Positions 10,238-20,742 of a stretch of 64,000 bases of DNA are shown piece after piece. The stretch is from NCBI GenBank assembly GCA_030065095.1, contig JASJDP010000014.1, forward strand, positions 1 to 64,000, written 5' to 3'. Made by a program: the position numbers and the translations under genes. The stretch comes from Rhodobacter sp. (GTDB lineage Bacteria > Pseudomonadota > Alphaproteobacteria > Rhodobacterales > Rhodobacteraceae). Each line of letters starts with the position of its first letter. Position 1 is the stretch's first letter. The notes under the pieces are model-generated. The model was not told the origin of the DNA. It did no database searches and saw only the letters and a program-made list of their open reading frames with translations.

Positions 10238-11590
10238 CTACCCCGCCGCTGCCTCGACCTCGGCGACGATCCCATCCACAACCTGGCCCAGCAGCGCCTC
10301 GTCCTCGCATTCCGCCATCACCCGGATCAGCGGCTCGGTTCCCGACTTGCGGATCAAGAGCCGCCCGGACCCGTTCAGCCGTGCCTCGGCCTCCGAGATC
10401 GCCGATTTGACCGCGGCGATCTGCAGCGGCTCGTGCCCGGCTCCATAGCGGACATTCTTCAAAAGCTGCGGCACCGGATCAAAGCTGGTCGCCAGATCCG
10501 ATGCACGCTGCCCGGTCTCGACCATCGCGGCCAGGAATTGCAGCCCCGCAATCAGCCCGTCGCCCGTCGTCGCATAGTCGGTCATCACGATATGCCCCGA
10601 CTGCTCGCCGCCCAAGTTCCATCCCCCGGCCCGCATCCGCTCGACCACATAGCGGTCGCCCACCGGTGTGCGTTCCAGCCGGATCTGCCGGCCCTGCAGG
10701 AACCGCTCTAACCCGAGGTTCGACATCACCGTCGCTACCAGCGTGTTGCCCGCCAGCCGCTCGGCCTCGGCCCAGCGGCTCGCGATCAACGCCATGATCT
10801 GATCGCCATCCGCAACCGCGCCGGTCTCGTCGAGGATCATGACCCGGTCGGCATCCCCGTCCAGGCAAATGCCGACATCAGCCCCCTCGCGCCGGATCGT
10901 CTCGGCGGCCAGCGCGGTATCGGTCGACCCGCAGCCATCGTTGATATTGAACCCGTCGGGCTCGACCCCGATCGGGATCACCTCTGCGCCAAGCTCCCAC
11001 AGCACCTCGGGTGCGGCCTTGTAGGCGGCGCCGTTGGCGCAGTCGACCACGATCTTCAGGCCATTGAGCCGCCCGCGTCTCGGAAAAGTCGTCTTCGCGA
11101 ATTCCATGTAACGCCCGCGCCCCGCACCTTCGTCGATACGCCGGGCACGGCCGATATTCTCGGGTGCGGCTGGTTCGATATCGCCGGCCATCAACGCCTC
11201 GATCTCGGATTCGGCCTCGTCGCTGAGCTTAAAGCCGTCGGGACCGAACAGCTTGATGCCGTTGTCGTAATGCGGATTGTGGCTGGCCGAGATCATGATG
11301 CCCAGATCGGCCCGCATGGAATGGGTCAGGCGGCCCACCGCCGGTGTCGGGACCGGGCCCAGCAGCAAGACGTTCATGCCGGTCGATGTCAGACCCGCGG
11401 TCAGCGCGTTTTCCAGCATATAGCCGGACAGCCGGGTATCCTTGCCGATCACCACGCGATGCCGACGGCCACCGTCCGTGCGGAAATAGCGACCCGCGGC
11501 GGCGCCAAGGCGCAACGCCATCTCGGCGGTCATCGGATAGCTGTTGGCGCGGCCCCGCACGCCATCGGTTCCGAAGAGTTTTCGTCCCAT
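10238..11590 (-). CDS. glmM: Phosphoglucosamine mutase
   Basis: The 450-residue enzyme interconverts glucosamine-6-phosphate and glucosamine-1-phosphate for UDP-GlcNAc and cell-wall synthesis. The phosphoserine motif ISASHNP places the active Ser at residue 103, the Mg loop DGDADR is central, and the substrate loop GEQSGH and C-terminal phosphate-binding RKSGTEP are all intact. The ATG at 11590 shares one base with the folP stop (TGATG), so translation is coupled. A TTG six bases upstream would only add two residues. Confidence 0.97.
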   Translation of the reverse strand: MGRKLFGTDGVRGRANSYPMTAEMALRLGAAAGRYFRTDGGRRHRVVIGKDTRLSGYMLENALTAGLTSTGMNVLLLGPVPTPAVGRLTHSMRADLGIMISASHNPHYDNGIKLFGPDGFKLSDEAESEIEALMAGDIEPAAPENIGRARRIDEGAGRGRYMEFAKTTFPRRGRLNGLKIVVDCANGAAYKAAPEVLWELGAEVIPIGVEPDGFNINDGCGSTDTALAAETIRREGADVGICLDGDADRVMILDETGAVADGDQIMALIASRWAEAERLAGNTLVATVMSNLGLERFLQGRQIRLERTPVGDRYVVERMRAGGWNLGGEQSGHIVMTDYATTGDGLIAGLQFLAAMVETGQRASDLATSFDPVPQLLKNVRYGAGHEPLQIAAVKSAISEAEARLNGSGRLLIRKSGTEPLIRVMAECEDEALLGQVVDGIVAEVEAAAG

Positions 11591-12600
11591 CACCAAAGCC
11601 CTCTGCCCGTTACGGCGCCTTGCAACGTCAGCGCCTGTTTTGTTGCCTCTATATCATGGACGCGCAGGATCTGCACGCCCTGCGCCACCGCCGCCATGGC
11701 AACAGCCACCGAGCCCGGCATACGCGCCTGCGGGTCGGTCTCGTCCGCCAGCACCCCCACGAAGCGCTTGCGCGACACGCCGAGCAAAAGCGGGCAGCCA
11801 AGACCGTGAAACACGCTTAGATTGCGCAAGAGGCGAAGATTGTGATCGAGCGTCTTGCCAAAACCGATGCCGGGATCGACCAGTATGTTGTCGCGCCGGA
11901 TGCCGGCTGCCTCTGCATCCGCCACGCGGACGGCCAAATGATCGTAGACGTCGAACAGCACGTCGTCGTAGCTGGGGTCTTCATGCATCGTCTTGGGCTC
12001 GCCCTGTGCGTGCATCAGACAAACGGGAACGCCGGCTTCAGCGGCGGTGCGTGCCATGCGGCGATCATAGGTCAAGGCCGAGACGTCGTTCAGCATCGTG
12101 GCCCCGGCCCGCAGGGCGGCCCCGGCAACGGCGGCTTTCCTGGTGTCGATCGAAATCGGCAAGGACTTGCCGGCAAGCGCCGAAATCACCGGCACGACCC
12201 GCCCAATTTCCTCTTCCGGGCCAACGGTATCCGCCCCCGGGCGGGTGGATTCTCCGCCGACATCGAGGATATCCACACCCTCCAGGATCAACGCGTCTGC
12301 GTGCGCGGTGGCAGCGGCCGGATCCAGGTAGGCGCCGCCATCCGAAAAGCTGTCGGGCGTGACGTTCAGAATACCCATCAGGCGCGGGCGGTCGAAGGTC
12401 AGGCCGGCGACCGGGGCCCGGCTGGCGGTCAGCCGTGCGAGGATGCCGGCCGGGACGTCCTTTGCCGCGATCACGCGGGCCTCGCCCGAGCGCGACAGGC
12501 GCTCGACCCTGTCAAACCAGGCCCACCCACCGCCGAGCGGCACGGCGTCGGCCGGACGCGCCGCATCCACCATCGGGATCGGACGGTAATAGGTTTTCAT
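11590..12600 (-). CDS. folP: Dihydropteroate synthase
   Basis: The protein condenses 4-aminobenzoate with the dihydropterin pyrophosphate in folate synthesis. The pterin-binding signatures [14 protein letters not shown] and [10 protein letters not shown] are present, as are the later DPGIGFGKT and SRKRF motifs. At 336 residues it is longer than the usual 270-290, with about 70 extra N-terminal residues also known in roseobacter versions. The frame is open to 12714, but ATG 12600 (MKTYYRPIP) is the first with protein-like sequence. It is coupled to glmM, a common gene order. Confidence 0.94.
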   Translation of the reverse strand: MKTYYRPIPMVDAARPADAVPLGGGWAWFDRVERLSRSGEARVIAAKDVPAGILARLTASRAPVAGLTFDRPRLMGILNVTPDSFSDGGAYLDPAAATAHADALILEGVDILDVGGESTRPGADTVGPEEEIGRVVPVISALAGKSLPISIDTRKAAVAGAALRAGATMLNDVSALTYDRRMARTAAEAGVPVCLMHAQGEPKTMHEDPSYDDVLFDVYDHLAVRVADAEAAGIRRDNILVDPGIGFGKTLDHNLRLLRNLSVFHGLGCPLLLGVSRKRFVGVLADETDPQARMPGSVAVAMAAVAQGVQILRVHDIEATKQALTLQGAVTGRGLW

Positions 12601-12796
12601 CTGCGGTGACACGGACCGTTCCGCCGCCGTCTTCGACCGCCGGATCCGGGCACGGGAAACACAGGGCTGACACCGACCACAGAAAGGTCCCAGGCCCTGG
12701 CAGTCAAGCGCCACACAGTCGACACCCGCCTAACCCTCTAGTTTAGCCTGGAAAACCAGCCCGCTCATAGGCGTGGTACGAACGTTGCGGAGATTT

Positions 12797-13492
12797 TCAG
12801 CGACGGGAAAGCTTTGTCGGCATCCGGTAGAAATGATGCACGCCTATGGTCGCGGTGCGCGGAAACTTGCGGGACCAGCGCGGGCTGACCGCTTTGGTGT
12901 GATAGTGTGTGGCGCCGGCGGTCAGGCCGCGCTCGGCACCGTCGAGCATCACGCGGGCCACTTTCGCGACCTGCGCGTAAGCCGCAGGTTCATGGATTTT
13001 CTCGTCGTGGCCGTCACAGGTATAGGTGAACTGACACTGATAGCGCTTGCCGGTTCCCTGCCGGATGACCCCGCAGACCGTATTCGGATAGTGACCGCTG
13101 TCCACGCGGTTCAGGATCACCTCCGCCACCGCGAACTGACCTTTGACGGTTTCGCCGCGGGCTTCGAAATACAGCGCTTCGGCCAGGCAACTCAGCGACG
13201 CGCCGCCCTTTGCCGGCGGCAGCGTGTTAAGCCAGGCCCTGGTATAAACAACCTTAGCGGGTTTTGCCTTTTCAAACCGGGTTGTCTCGGGCAGGTTCGC
13301 CAGCTTCTGCAGCCGGGCGACATTGAGCCTGCCGAGCGCGACGCGTTCACGGCTGAGAAGATCGGTCAGACGGGTCTCTATCTGTATTCCGGGATCGTTC
13401 GACTCACTCAGAACGATGTCGGCAGATGCCGCACCGGCGATACCCAGCGCACCCATCATAAAGGCAGCCTTGAAAAGACCCACCAGTTTCAT
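12797..13492 (-). CDS. SleB-type cell wall hydrolase, secreted
   Basis: This encodes 231 residues with a signal peptide in the first 25. The C-terminal half carries the Hydrolase_2/SleB domain: the ALYFEARGE motif with the catalytic Glu, VILNRVDSGHYP, CQFTY and a final THYHT-HHFYR segment. The family are lytic transglycosylase-like peptidoglycan hydrolases; in non-sporulating bacteria they act in the periplasm on wall remodelling. ATG 13492 is chosen over the longer frame because it begins the signal peptide and has a GGGGGA site upstream. Confidence 0.88.
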   Translation of the reverse strand: MKLVGLFKAAFMMGALGIAGAASADIVLSESNDPGIQIETRLTDLLSRERVALGRLNVARLQKLANLPETTRFEKAKPAKVVYTRAWLNTLPPAKGGASLSCLAEALYFEARGETVKGQFAVAEVILNRVDSGHYPNTVCGVIRQGTGKRYQCQFTYTCDGHDEKIHEPAAYAQVAKVARVMLDGAERGLTAGATHYHTKAVSPRWSRKFPRTATIGVHHFYRMPTKLSRR

Positions 13493-13680
13493 ACTATCCC
13501 CCAGGCGGCCCAAAACGGGCACATTCAGCACCTTGACTTGGCCCTATATGCAAAAAAGTCACGGTGAGTCGAGTCCGGCTGCCGATTCGTGCCGCGTTGT
13601 GTCCAAAATGCAAGCGGAAAACGAACGAAACGCGAATTTTCTTGTTCAGCGTTAATGTCTTAAGATCAACAGGTTACGGA

Positions 13681-16233
13681 TCAACGCGCCGGATCCGGCG
13701 CTGCCAGCGCCAGTTGTGCGGCGGCAAGCCGCGCGACCGGAACGCGGAACGGGGAACACGAGACGTAGTCGAATCCCGCATCCCGGCAGAAGGCAATCGA
13801 TTCGGCGCTGCCCCCATGTTCGCCGCAGATCGACAGGACGATGTCCGGCGCCGCGCTGCGCCCGCGCTCTGCGCCGACAGTTAGAAGTTCTCCAACCCCG
13901 TCGGTGTCCAGCGAGTGAAAGGGATCTTCGCGATAGACGCCAAGGTTGACGTAGTCCGACATGAACCGCCCGGCATCGTCGCGGGACAGGCCATAGGTCA
14001 TCTGCGTCAAATCGTTGGTGCCGAAACTCAGGAAAGCCGAATGCAGCGCGATCTCGTCGGCGCGCAGACAGGCGCGCGGGGTTTCGACCATGACACCCAG
14101 GCGAAAGTCGAAATCGGCGCCTCGTTCGTTGCGCACTGCCGCCGCGACGGCGTCGACGCGGGTCTTGACCAGTTCAACCTCTCGCCTGGCGCTGACCAGC
14201 GGGATCATGATCTCGGGCACCACCGGATCGCCGTTCCGGCTGGCCTCGATGGTCGCCTCGAAGATCGCACGCGCCTGCATGTCGTAGATTTCCGGCACGG
14301 TGATGCCCAGGCGGACGCCGCGCATGCCCAGCATCGGGTTGAACTCGCTCAGCTGCTCGACCCTTTGGGTGACATCGGCGATCGGTTTGGCGAGCGATTC
14401 CGCCAGATCCCGCAGATCGTGGCGGTCGCTGGGCAGAAACTCGTGCAGCGGCGGATCGAAAAGGCGGATACAGACGGGCTTGCCCTGCATGATCTCGAAA
14501 AGCTCGACGAAGTCGCGGCGCTGCATCGGCAAGAGCTGATCGAGGGTCGATTGCCTGTCCTCGGGCGTATTGGCGAAAATCATCTCGCGCATCACGGTCA
14601 GGCGGTCATCCTGAAAGAACATATGCTCGGTGCGGCAAAGCCCGATGCCTTCCGCCTTGAAATGCCGGGCCAGCCGGGCGTCGTTGGGGGTGTCGGCATT
14701 GGCGCGGATGCCGATATCGCGAATTCTGTCCGCCCAGGTCAAAAGCGACCGGAACGCGTCGTCGAGGGCGGGTTCGAGCATCGGGACCGCCCCGGCCAGA
14801 ACCTCCCCGGTGGCGCCGTCAAGCGTAATGATGTCGCCTTCGGCGAATGTGCGGCCCTGGGCGGTGGTCAGCGTCTTCGCGCGCTGGCCGAGCGCGATGC
14901 CGGAGGTGCCGACGACGCAAGGCAGGCCAAGGCCGCGGGCGATGACGGCGGCATGGCTGGTCATTCCGCCGCGTTCGGTCAGAACACCCTCTGCGGCGTG
15001 CATCCCGCGGATGTCCTCGGGCGTGGTCTCGCGGCGCACCAGAATACAGGGCTGGTCCTGTGCGGCGCTGGCCTGGGCGGCGGAGGACGAAAACACGATA
15101 CGGCCCGTCGCGGCGCCTGGGCTGGCGGCGATGCCCCGGGCGATGACATCGCGGTTGGCCGAGGGGTCGATCTGGGGGTGCAGCAGTTCCGTCAGCGCGC
15201 GGGGTTCGATCCGGCGCACGGCCTCCTCCTTGGCAATGATGCCGTCTTCGGCGAGCGACACGGCGATGCGCACCGCGGCGCGGGAATTCCGCTGGACCCG
15301 CACCGCATCGAGGATGCTCAGCTCACCCGCTTCGATCGTGAATTCGATCTGCAGCTCTTCGCGAAGCTCGCTGCGGCATTGACGGCCATGCTCGACAAGC
15401 TTGGCGAAACTGTCCGGGCAGCGTTCTTCAAGGCTTTCGCCGCGCGGGTCGCGGGTGATGTAAAGCGATCCGTCGGTGCCGGCCACGGCGTCGCGGCCCT
15501 GGCTTTGGCTGCGGTAGCGGCCGGTGATCTGCGGCAGCCCCGAGGTACCGTCGACGAACTGAATGACGCCCGAGCCGGATTCGGACGGCCCGACGCCGAG
15601 CGCCATCTTCTGAACGACCAGCCCCAGCCCCGCCTCGATCGGGGCGCCCTTTGCCTGACGGAGTAGCCGCGCCGTGGTGCCCTCCCATGCGCGGGCCATC
15701 GACCGCAGAACCTCGGCGAGTTGCACGGCGGGGTCCTGCGGGAAATCCTCGTCGGTCTCTTCCTGATAGGCAAAAAGCGCGTGATCGAGCGCCGCCGCGT
15801 CGGGGTTTTCGGGCAGGTCGAACATATCCGGATCGAGCCGGGCGACATGGACCGCATAGGCCTGGATGAAGCGCAGATAGAGCGTGGTCGCCGCCGCCTC
15901 GCCCAGCGTTTCGCACATTGCCGCGTGGCGGGCATCGGTCATGCCGATGTTGAGGATGGCGCCGGGGCCGCCCCAGTCGGGGTCCTCGCTGGAGGGACGC
16001 ACCGAGACCAGCGGATCGGGTCCGAAGGTGCGAAGGATCGCGGCCATATCGGGCAGCTGGCCTGCGGCGATGTGGTGCACCGTGTCGAAGGACAGCGCAA
16101 CCGTGGTGGGCACCGGCATGTCCAGGCGGATCAGACGCTGCAGGCATTTCGCCCGGCCGCCATGGGTGCCGGTCGAGATCGACGCGGTGCGCGTGATCGT
16201 CGAGTAGGGTTTGAGGGTCACGATTTTCTGCAC
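13681..16233 (-). CDS. ppdK: Pyruvate, phosphate dikinase
   Basis: The 850-residue enzyme makes phosphoenolpyruvate from pyruvate, ATP and phosphate. In order: an N-terminal ATP-grasp region, the swivelling phosphohistidine domain with GGMTSHAAVIARG (His near residue 440), and a C-terminal PEP barrel with GLCRTEHMFF, the metal-binding E/D residues and the catalytic Cys in SICGEHGG. The early canonical GGKGA loop reads GGRAK, a variant in the nucleotide domain. Length is close to the usual 870-890. It lies downstream of glyS on the same strand with a 254-bp gap, a linkage also known in other roseobacters. Confidence 0.88.
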   Translation of the reverse strand: MQKIVTLKPYSTITRTASISTGTHGGRAKCLQRLIRLDMPVPTTVALSFDTVHHIAAGQLPDMAAILRTFGPDPLVSVRPSSEDPDWGGPGAILNIGMTDARHAAMCETLGEAAATTLYLRFIQAYAVHVARLDPDMFDLPENPDAAALDHALFAYQEETDEDFPQDPAVQLAEVLRSMARAWEGTTARLLRQAKGAPIEAGLGLVVQKMALGVGPSESGSGVIQFVDGTSGLPQITGRYRSQSQGRDAVAGTDGSLYITRDPRGESLEERCPDSFAKLVEHGRQCRSELREELQIEFTIEAGELSILDAVRVQRNSRAAVRIAVSLAEDGIIAKEEAVRRIEPRALTELLHPQIDPSANRDVIARGIAASPGAATGRIVFSSSAAQASAAQDQPCILVRRETTPEDIRGMHAAEGVLTERGGMTSHAAVIARGLGLPCVVGTSGIALGQRAKTLTTAQGRTFAEGDIITLDGATGEVLAGAVPMLEPALDDAFRSLLTWADRIRDIGIRANADTPNDARLARHFKAEGIGLCRTEHMFFQDDRLTVMREMIFANTPEDRQSTLDQLLPMQRRDFVELFEIMQGKPVCIRLFDPPLHEFLPSDRHDLRDLAESLAKPIADVTQRVEQLSEFNPMLGMRGVRLGITVPEIYDMQARAIFEATIEASRNGDPVVPEIMIPLVSARREVELVKTRVDAVAAAVRNERGADFDFRLGVMVETPRACLRADEIALHSAFLSFGTNDLTQMTYGLSRDDAGRFMSDYVNLGVYREDPFHSLDTDGVGELLTVGAERGRSAAPDIVLSICGEHGGSAESIAFCRDAGFDYVSCSPFRVPVARLAAAQLALAAPDPAR

Positions 16234-16487
16234 TGCAGCGCCTTTTGCTGTGTCGCGGCATGATAGCCAGCGGTCTCATCGGCGCAAGGAATTTCCGCGT
16301 CTCGACCAAAAAGCAGGCGGCTGCGGCACTCGCGGCATGGTTGCGCCGCGCTCCGCGCGCCGCCGTGTGCGAGCGGGCTTTCCGCCCCCTCGCGCTCCCC
16401 CCGAGCGTATTTGGGCCAAGATGAATGAGGAGCGCCCGTAAATCGATCCGGTGGAGCGATTTCAGCGACGAATGGGCGAAGCCCGTC

Positions 16488-18812
16488 TTAGCCTTCGATC
16501 TTGGTCAGGTCGGCGACCGCGCCACAGGTTTCACGGATGCGGTGCAGCAGGTTCAGGCGGTTGCGGCGCAGGATCTGGTTGTCGGTGTTGATCTGCACGG
16601 TGTCAAAAAAGGCGTCGATGGGCGCGCGCAGGGCGGCCATGGCGTGCATGGCGGTCTCGAAGTCTTCGGCCTCCATGGCGGGTTTGATTTGTGCCTCGGC
16701 CTCGTCGAGGGCTTTGAACAGGGCGTGTTCCGTGGGATCGTCGGCGAGTTTCGGGTCGGGACCGAAACTGTATTCGACACCGTCCTTTTCCTCGGCCTGG
16801 GCGAGCAGTGCATGGGCGCGTTTGAAGCCCAGAAGCAGGTTTTCGCCGTCGTCGGATTTCAGGAGATGAGAGAGCGCCTCGGCGCGTTTGACGAGCAGGG
16901 TCAGGTCGTCGTTGTTCGGCATGGCGAGGCAGGCGTCGATGACGTCGTGGCGGATGCCCTCGTCGCGGAGGTGGACCTTGAGGCGGTCGTGGAAGAAGGT
17001 GAGGAGGTCGTCAACAACTTCATTTCTTGGAGCAAGGCTGTAGTCGCCCCAATCCGGTCTTGGGTCATTTTCTAATAGTATAACGTTGGGGATGTCCTGA
17101 GGATCGCTTTCTCTGAAAAACACCCAGTTTTCCTCTGCGTCTCTAGGATCAAAAGCCGAAACCGCCGGATCGGTCGTGTTGGCGGCATCGACTTGCGGTA
17201 ACAAAACAAACTGAAAATCTTCCTCGCGGATTTCAAGGACAAACACAGTCTGCAACGGCCGAAAGCTGCGGAGTTGGTCCAGATAGTTTTCCCAAGCCGC
17301 AATTATTAAGGGCCTTAACTGTGCCTGGAGCGCATTCACCAGCACCAATCGAATAACCCCCAAAGCCGCCCGCCGCAGCGCATAGGGGTCCTTCGACCCC
17401 GTCGGCTTTTCGTCAATCGCCCAGAACCCAGTCAGCGTGTCGATCTTGTCCGCCAGCGCCACGGCGACCGAAACCGGGTGGGTGGGCACGTCGTCCGACG
17501 GTCCCAGCGGCGAGTAGTGGTCCTCGCACGCCTCCGGCACGCCGTCGTCGTGGCCGGCGGCGCGGGCGTAGTATTTGCCCATGGTGCCCTGCAGTTCGGG
17601 GAACTCGTAGACCATTTCCGAGGCCAGATCGGCCTTGGCGATGCGGGCGGCCTCGGCGGCGAGGTCGGGTTTGGCGCCCACGAGCGGCGCGATCTCGCGA
17701 GCCAGCGCGGCGATGCGTTCGATGCGGTCGGCCTGGCTGCCGAGCTTGGCGTGAAAGGTCACGTCGGCCAGACGGTCGCGCCAGGCCTTCATGCCCTGGC
17801 GTTGGACGGTGCGCAGGTCGTTTTCCCAGAAGAACTTGGCATCCGACAGCCGCGCGGCCAGAACCTTGGCGTTGCCGGCCAGGATGGTCGCGCCGGCATC
17901 CGGCGCCTCGATATTGGCGACGGTGACGAATTTCTCGATCCGTCCGGTCTTGGGGTTGCGGACCGAAAAGAACTTCTGGTGCTCGCGCATCGAGGTCTGC
18001 AGGACCTCGGGCGGCAGGTCGAGGAAATCGGCGCCGATCTCGCCCATCAGCACGACGGGCCATTCCACCAGCCCCGCGACCTCGGCCAGAAGACCCTTGT
18101 CTTCGACAACCTCCAGCCCTTGCGCGAAGGCGAGGTTGTGGGCGTCGACCCAGATATGGTCGGCGCGCTCCTCATGGCGCAGGATCACCTTCGCCCGCTT
18201 CAGCTTGGCCTCGTAATCCTCGAAAGAGGTCACCGCGATGGGCTCGGGCGCCATGAACCGGTGGCCGCGCGTGGTGTCGCCCGCCGCGAGTCCGTCGATC
18301 TCCAGCGGCACGACCGACGCGCCGGACTCGTCGGTCAGAAGGCACAGGATGGATTGCAGCGGGCGCACCCAGCGCAAGCCGCCGCTGCCCCAGCGCATCG
18401 ATTTCGGCCAGGGAAAATTGCGGACGGTGTGGTCCAGCACCTCGGCCACGATCTCGGCGGCGGGACGGCCGGGCCGTTCGATGGCGGCGAACCACACCTG
18501 CCCCTTCTTGTCGTCGCGGACCTCGAGCTGGTCCTTGGTCAGCCCCGTCGACCGTAGAAAGCCCTCCAGCGCCTTTTCGGGCGCATCCACGCGGGGGCCC
18601 TTGCGCTCTTCGCGCACGGTGGGGCTTTGCGCCAGCAGCCCCTCGACCGCCAGCGTCAAGCGCCGCGGGGTCGAAAAGGCGGCGGCGTGGGCATAGGTCA
18701 GCCCGGCCTCGACCACGCCGTCGGTGACAAGCCGACTGAGATCCTCGGCCGCGCGGGCCTGCATCCGCGCGGGGATCTCCTCGGAAAAGAGTTCGATCAA
18801 GAGATCGGGCAT
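16488..18812 (-). CDS. glyS: Glycine--tRNA ligase beta subunit
   Basis: The beta chain of the alpha2beta2 bacterial glycyl-tRNA synthetase binds tRNA. It opens with PDLLIELFSEEIPARMQ, has the central HD-like and RRAALGVIR region, and ends with an anticodon-binding domain (NDDLTLLVKRAEAL to RLNLLHRIR). At 774 residues it is about 80-90 longer than usual. The excess maps to roughly residues 490-590, between ALGVIRLVL and VVDDLLTFFHDRLKVHLRDEG, and coincides with a patch of unusually low GC (see findings). The gene is the last of the glyQ-VOC-DUF6446-glyS run; only 4 bp separate it from DUF6446. Confidence 0.95.
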   Translation of the reverse strand: MPDLLIELFSEEIPARMQARAAEDLSRLVTDGVVEAGLTYAHAAAFSTPRRLTLAVEGLLAQSPTVREERKGPRVDAPEKALEGFLRSTGLTKDQLEVRDDKKGQVWFAAIERPGRPAAEIVAEVLDHTVRNFPWPKSMRWGSGGLRWVRPLQSILCLLTDESGASVVPLEIDGLAAGDTTRGHRFMAPEPIAVTSFEDYEAKLKRAKVILRHEERADHIWVDAHNLAFAQGLEVVEDKGLLAEVAGLVEWPVVLMGEIGADFLDLPPEVLQTSMREHQKFFSVRNPKTGRIEKFVTVANIEAPDAGATILAGNAKVLAARLSDAKFFWENDLRTVQRQGMKAWRDRLADVTFHAKLGSQADRIERIAALAREIAPLVGAKPDLAAEAARIAKADLASEMVYEFPELQGTMGKYYARAAGHDDGVPEACEDHYSPLGPSDDVPTHPVSVAVALADKIDTLTGFWAIDEKPTGSKDPYALRRAALGVIRLVLVNALQAQLRPLIIAAWENYLDQLRSFRPLQTVFVLEIREEDFQFVLLPQVDAANTTDPAVSAFDPRDAEENWVFFRESDPQDIPNVILLENDPRPDWGDYSLAPRNEVVDDLLTFFHDRLKVHLRDEGIRHDVIDACLAMPNNDDLTLLVKRAEALSHLLKSDDGENLLLGFKRAHALLAQAEEKDGVEYSFGPDPKLADDPTEHALFKALDEAEAQIKPAMEAEDFETAMHAMAALRAPIDAFFDTVQINTDNQILRRNRLNLLHRIRETCGAVADLTKIEG

Positions 18813-18816
18813 TCGG

Positions 18817-19287
18817 TCAGTCCCGGTAGGTTTCGTTCAGTTGGTGCCAGGCGACCCCGCGCCCGTCGTCGAACACGGCGACGACGCGGTCGACGCCGTC
18901 GCGGATCTCGGCCTCGGCCAGGAAGGCCAGCGCGGTGCCGTCTTTCAGGGCCTCGCCGACCTGTGCGGCATCGAAACAGTCGAACCATCCCGGCGCGACC
19001 AGCGGTTCGGGCGCGTCGTAGAGCACGAATTCCTCGCTGAGCGCGACGTTGCTGGAGCCGGTGGTGAAACAGGCCCGGAAGCGCAGCGGAGAACTGTCTG
19101 AGTCGATGGCTTCGACATTGTCGACCAAAAGCGGCTCGGGCCGCTGAGAGGTCAGCGACGTAAGCCGGATCTCGACGCTGTCGCCCTCGACCTCGTCATA
19201 GAAGGCATAGAGCTGCAGATAGTACATCGCCGCGCCGGCGATCAGGGCGGTGAGCACGAGAAAGGCTCCTGTCAATTTTCCGGACAT
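18817..19287 (-). CDS. DUF6446-like single-pass membrane protein
   Basis: This 156-residue protein has an N-terminal transmembrane segment (about 5-25) followed by a periplasmic domain containing two conserved Cys (FRACF, WFDCFD) and the C-terminal AVFDDGRGVAWHQLN motif. It resembles the Rhodobacteraceae family DUF6446, found next to glyS in relatives. Function is unknown. It sits 13 bp after the VOC gene and 4 bp before glyS, so it is very likely co-expressed with the glycyl-tRNA synthetase. Confidence 0.8.
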   Translation of the reverse strand: MSGKLTGAFLVLTALIAGAAMYYLQLYAFYDEVEGDSVEIRLTSLTSQRPEPLLVDNVEAIDSDSSPLRFRACFTTGSSNVALSEEFVLYDAPEPLVAPGWFDCFDAAQVGEALKDGTALAFLAEAEIRDGVDRVVAVFDDGRGVAWHQLNETYRD

Positions 19288-19300
19288 GGGCGGCGGGGGC

Positions 19301-19656
19301 TCAGTCGATGTCCTGGCCGAAGCAAAGCAGATTGCCCGCGGGATCACGCAGGGTGATCTCTCGCATGCCATAGACGGCATCGCGCGGGCCCTCGATCTTT
19401 GCCCCCTTGCCGCGCAGTTCCTCGGCGAGCGCGTCCACGGCATCGGTGTGGAAATAGGCCCGCCAGGCCGGCGAGGGCTCGGGATCGCCCCCGTGCCAGG
19501 AATCGACGAAGACCGTGGCCCTGCCGCGCTTGAAGATGCCGAACCGGGCCGGATCGCCGCCCTCTTCGGCAATGGCGAAGCCCATGGTCTCGGTCCAGAA
19601 GGCGCGGGCAGCGGGGTAGTCGGCGGCGCGCAGGACGGGGATCGAGGACATCAACG

Positions 19657-19660
<4 letters not shown>
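19301..19660 (-). CDS. VOC (glyoxalase/bleomycin-resistance) family protein
   Basis: This encodes 119 residues with one vicinal-oxygen-chelate fold: [18 protein letters not shown] at the start and the strand [18 protein letters not shown] at the end, typical of small dimeric VOC proteins. A metal site could use the terminal DPAGN/Glu region, but no full glyoxalase I ligand set is clear. The ATG at 19660 overlaps the glyQ stop by 4 bp (ATGA) and has a G-rich binding site. Function within a tRNA-synthetase operon is unexplained. Confidence 0.82.
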
Positions 19661-20583
<923 letters not shown>

Positions 20584-20742
20584 CGCTTTGCCTGACTTAC
20601 CGGAAATCGCGTTCTCAATAGGCAACAGGGTGCTGGGGGTCAATCGCATGGCGGACACGGTATATTGACCTTGACCGCAAAGCGGCATTGATAGGATGGG
20701 TTAGCAGGAAACGATACGACGCTGTTCAGGGATCATTCGAGG

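Noticed and set aside
13600-13665. GAAC-N7-GAAT and nearby GTTC between ppdK and the SleB gene as an SOS site
   Set aside because: The second half-site is GAAT, not GAAC, and it does not lie before a start codon of a repair gene.
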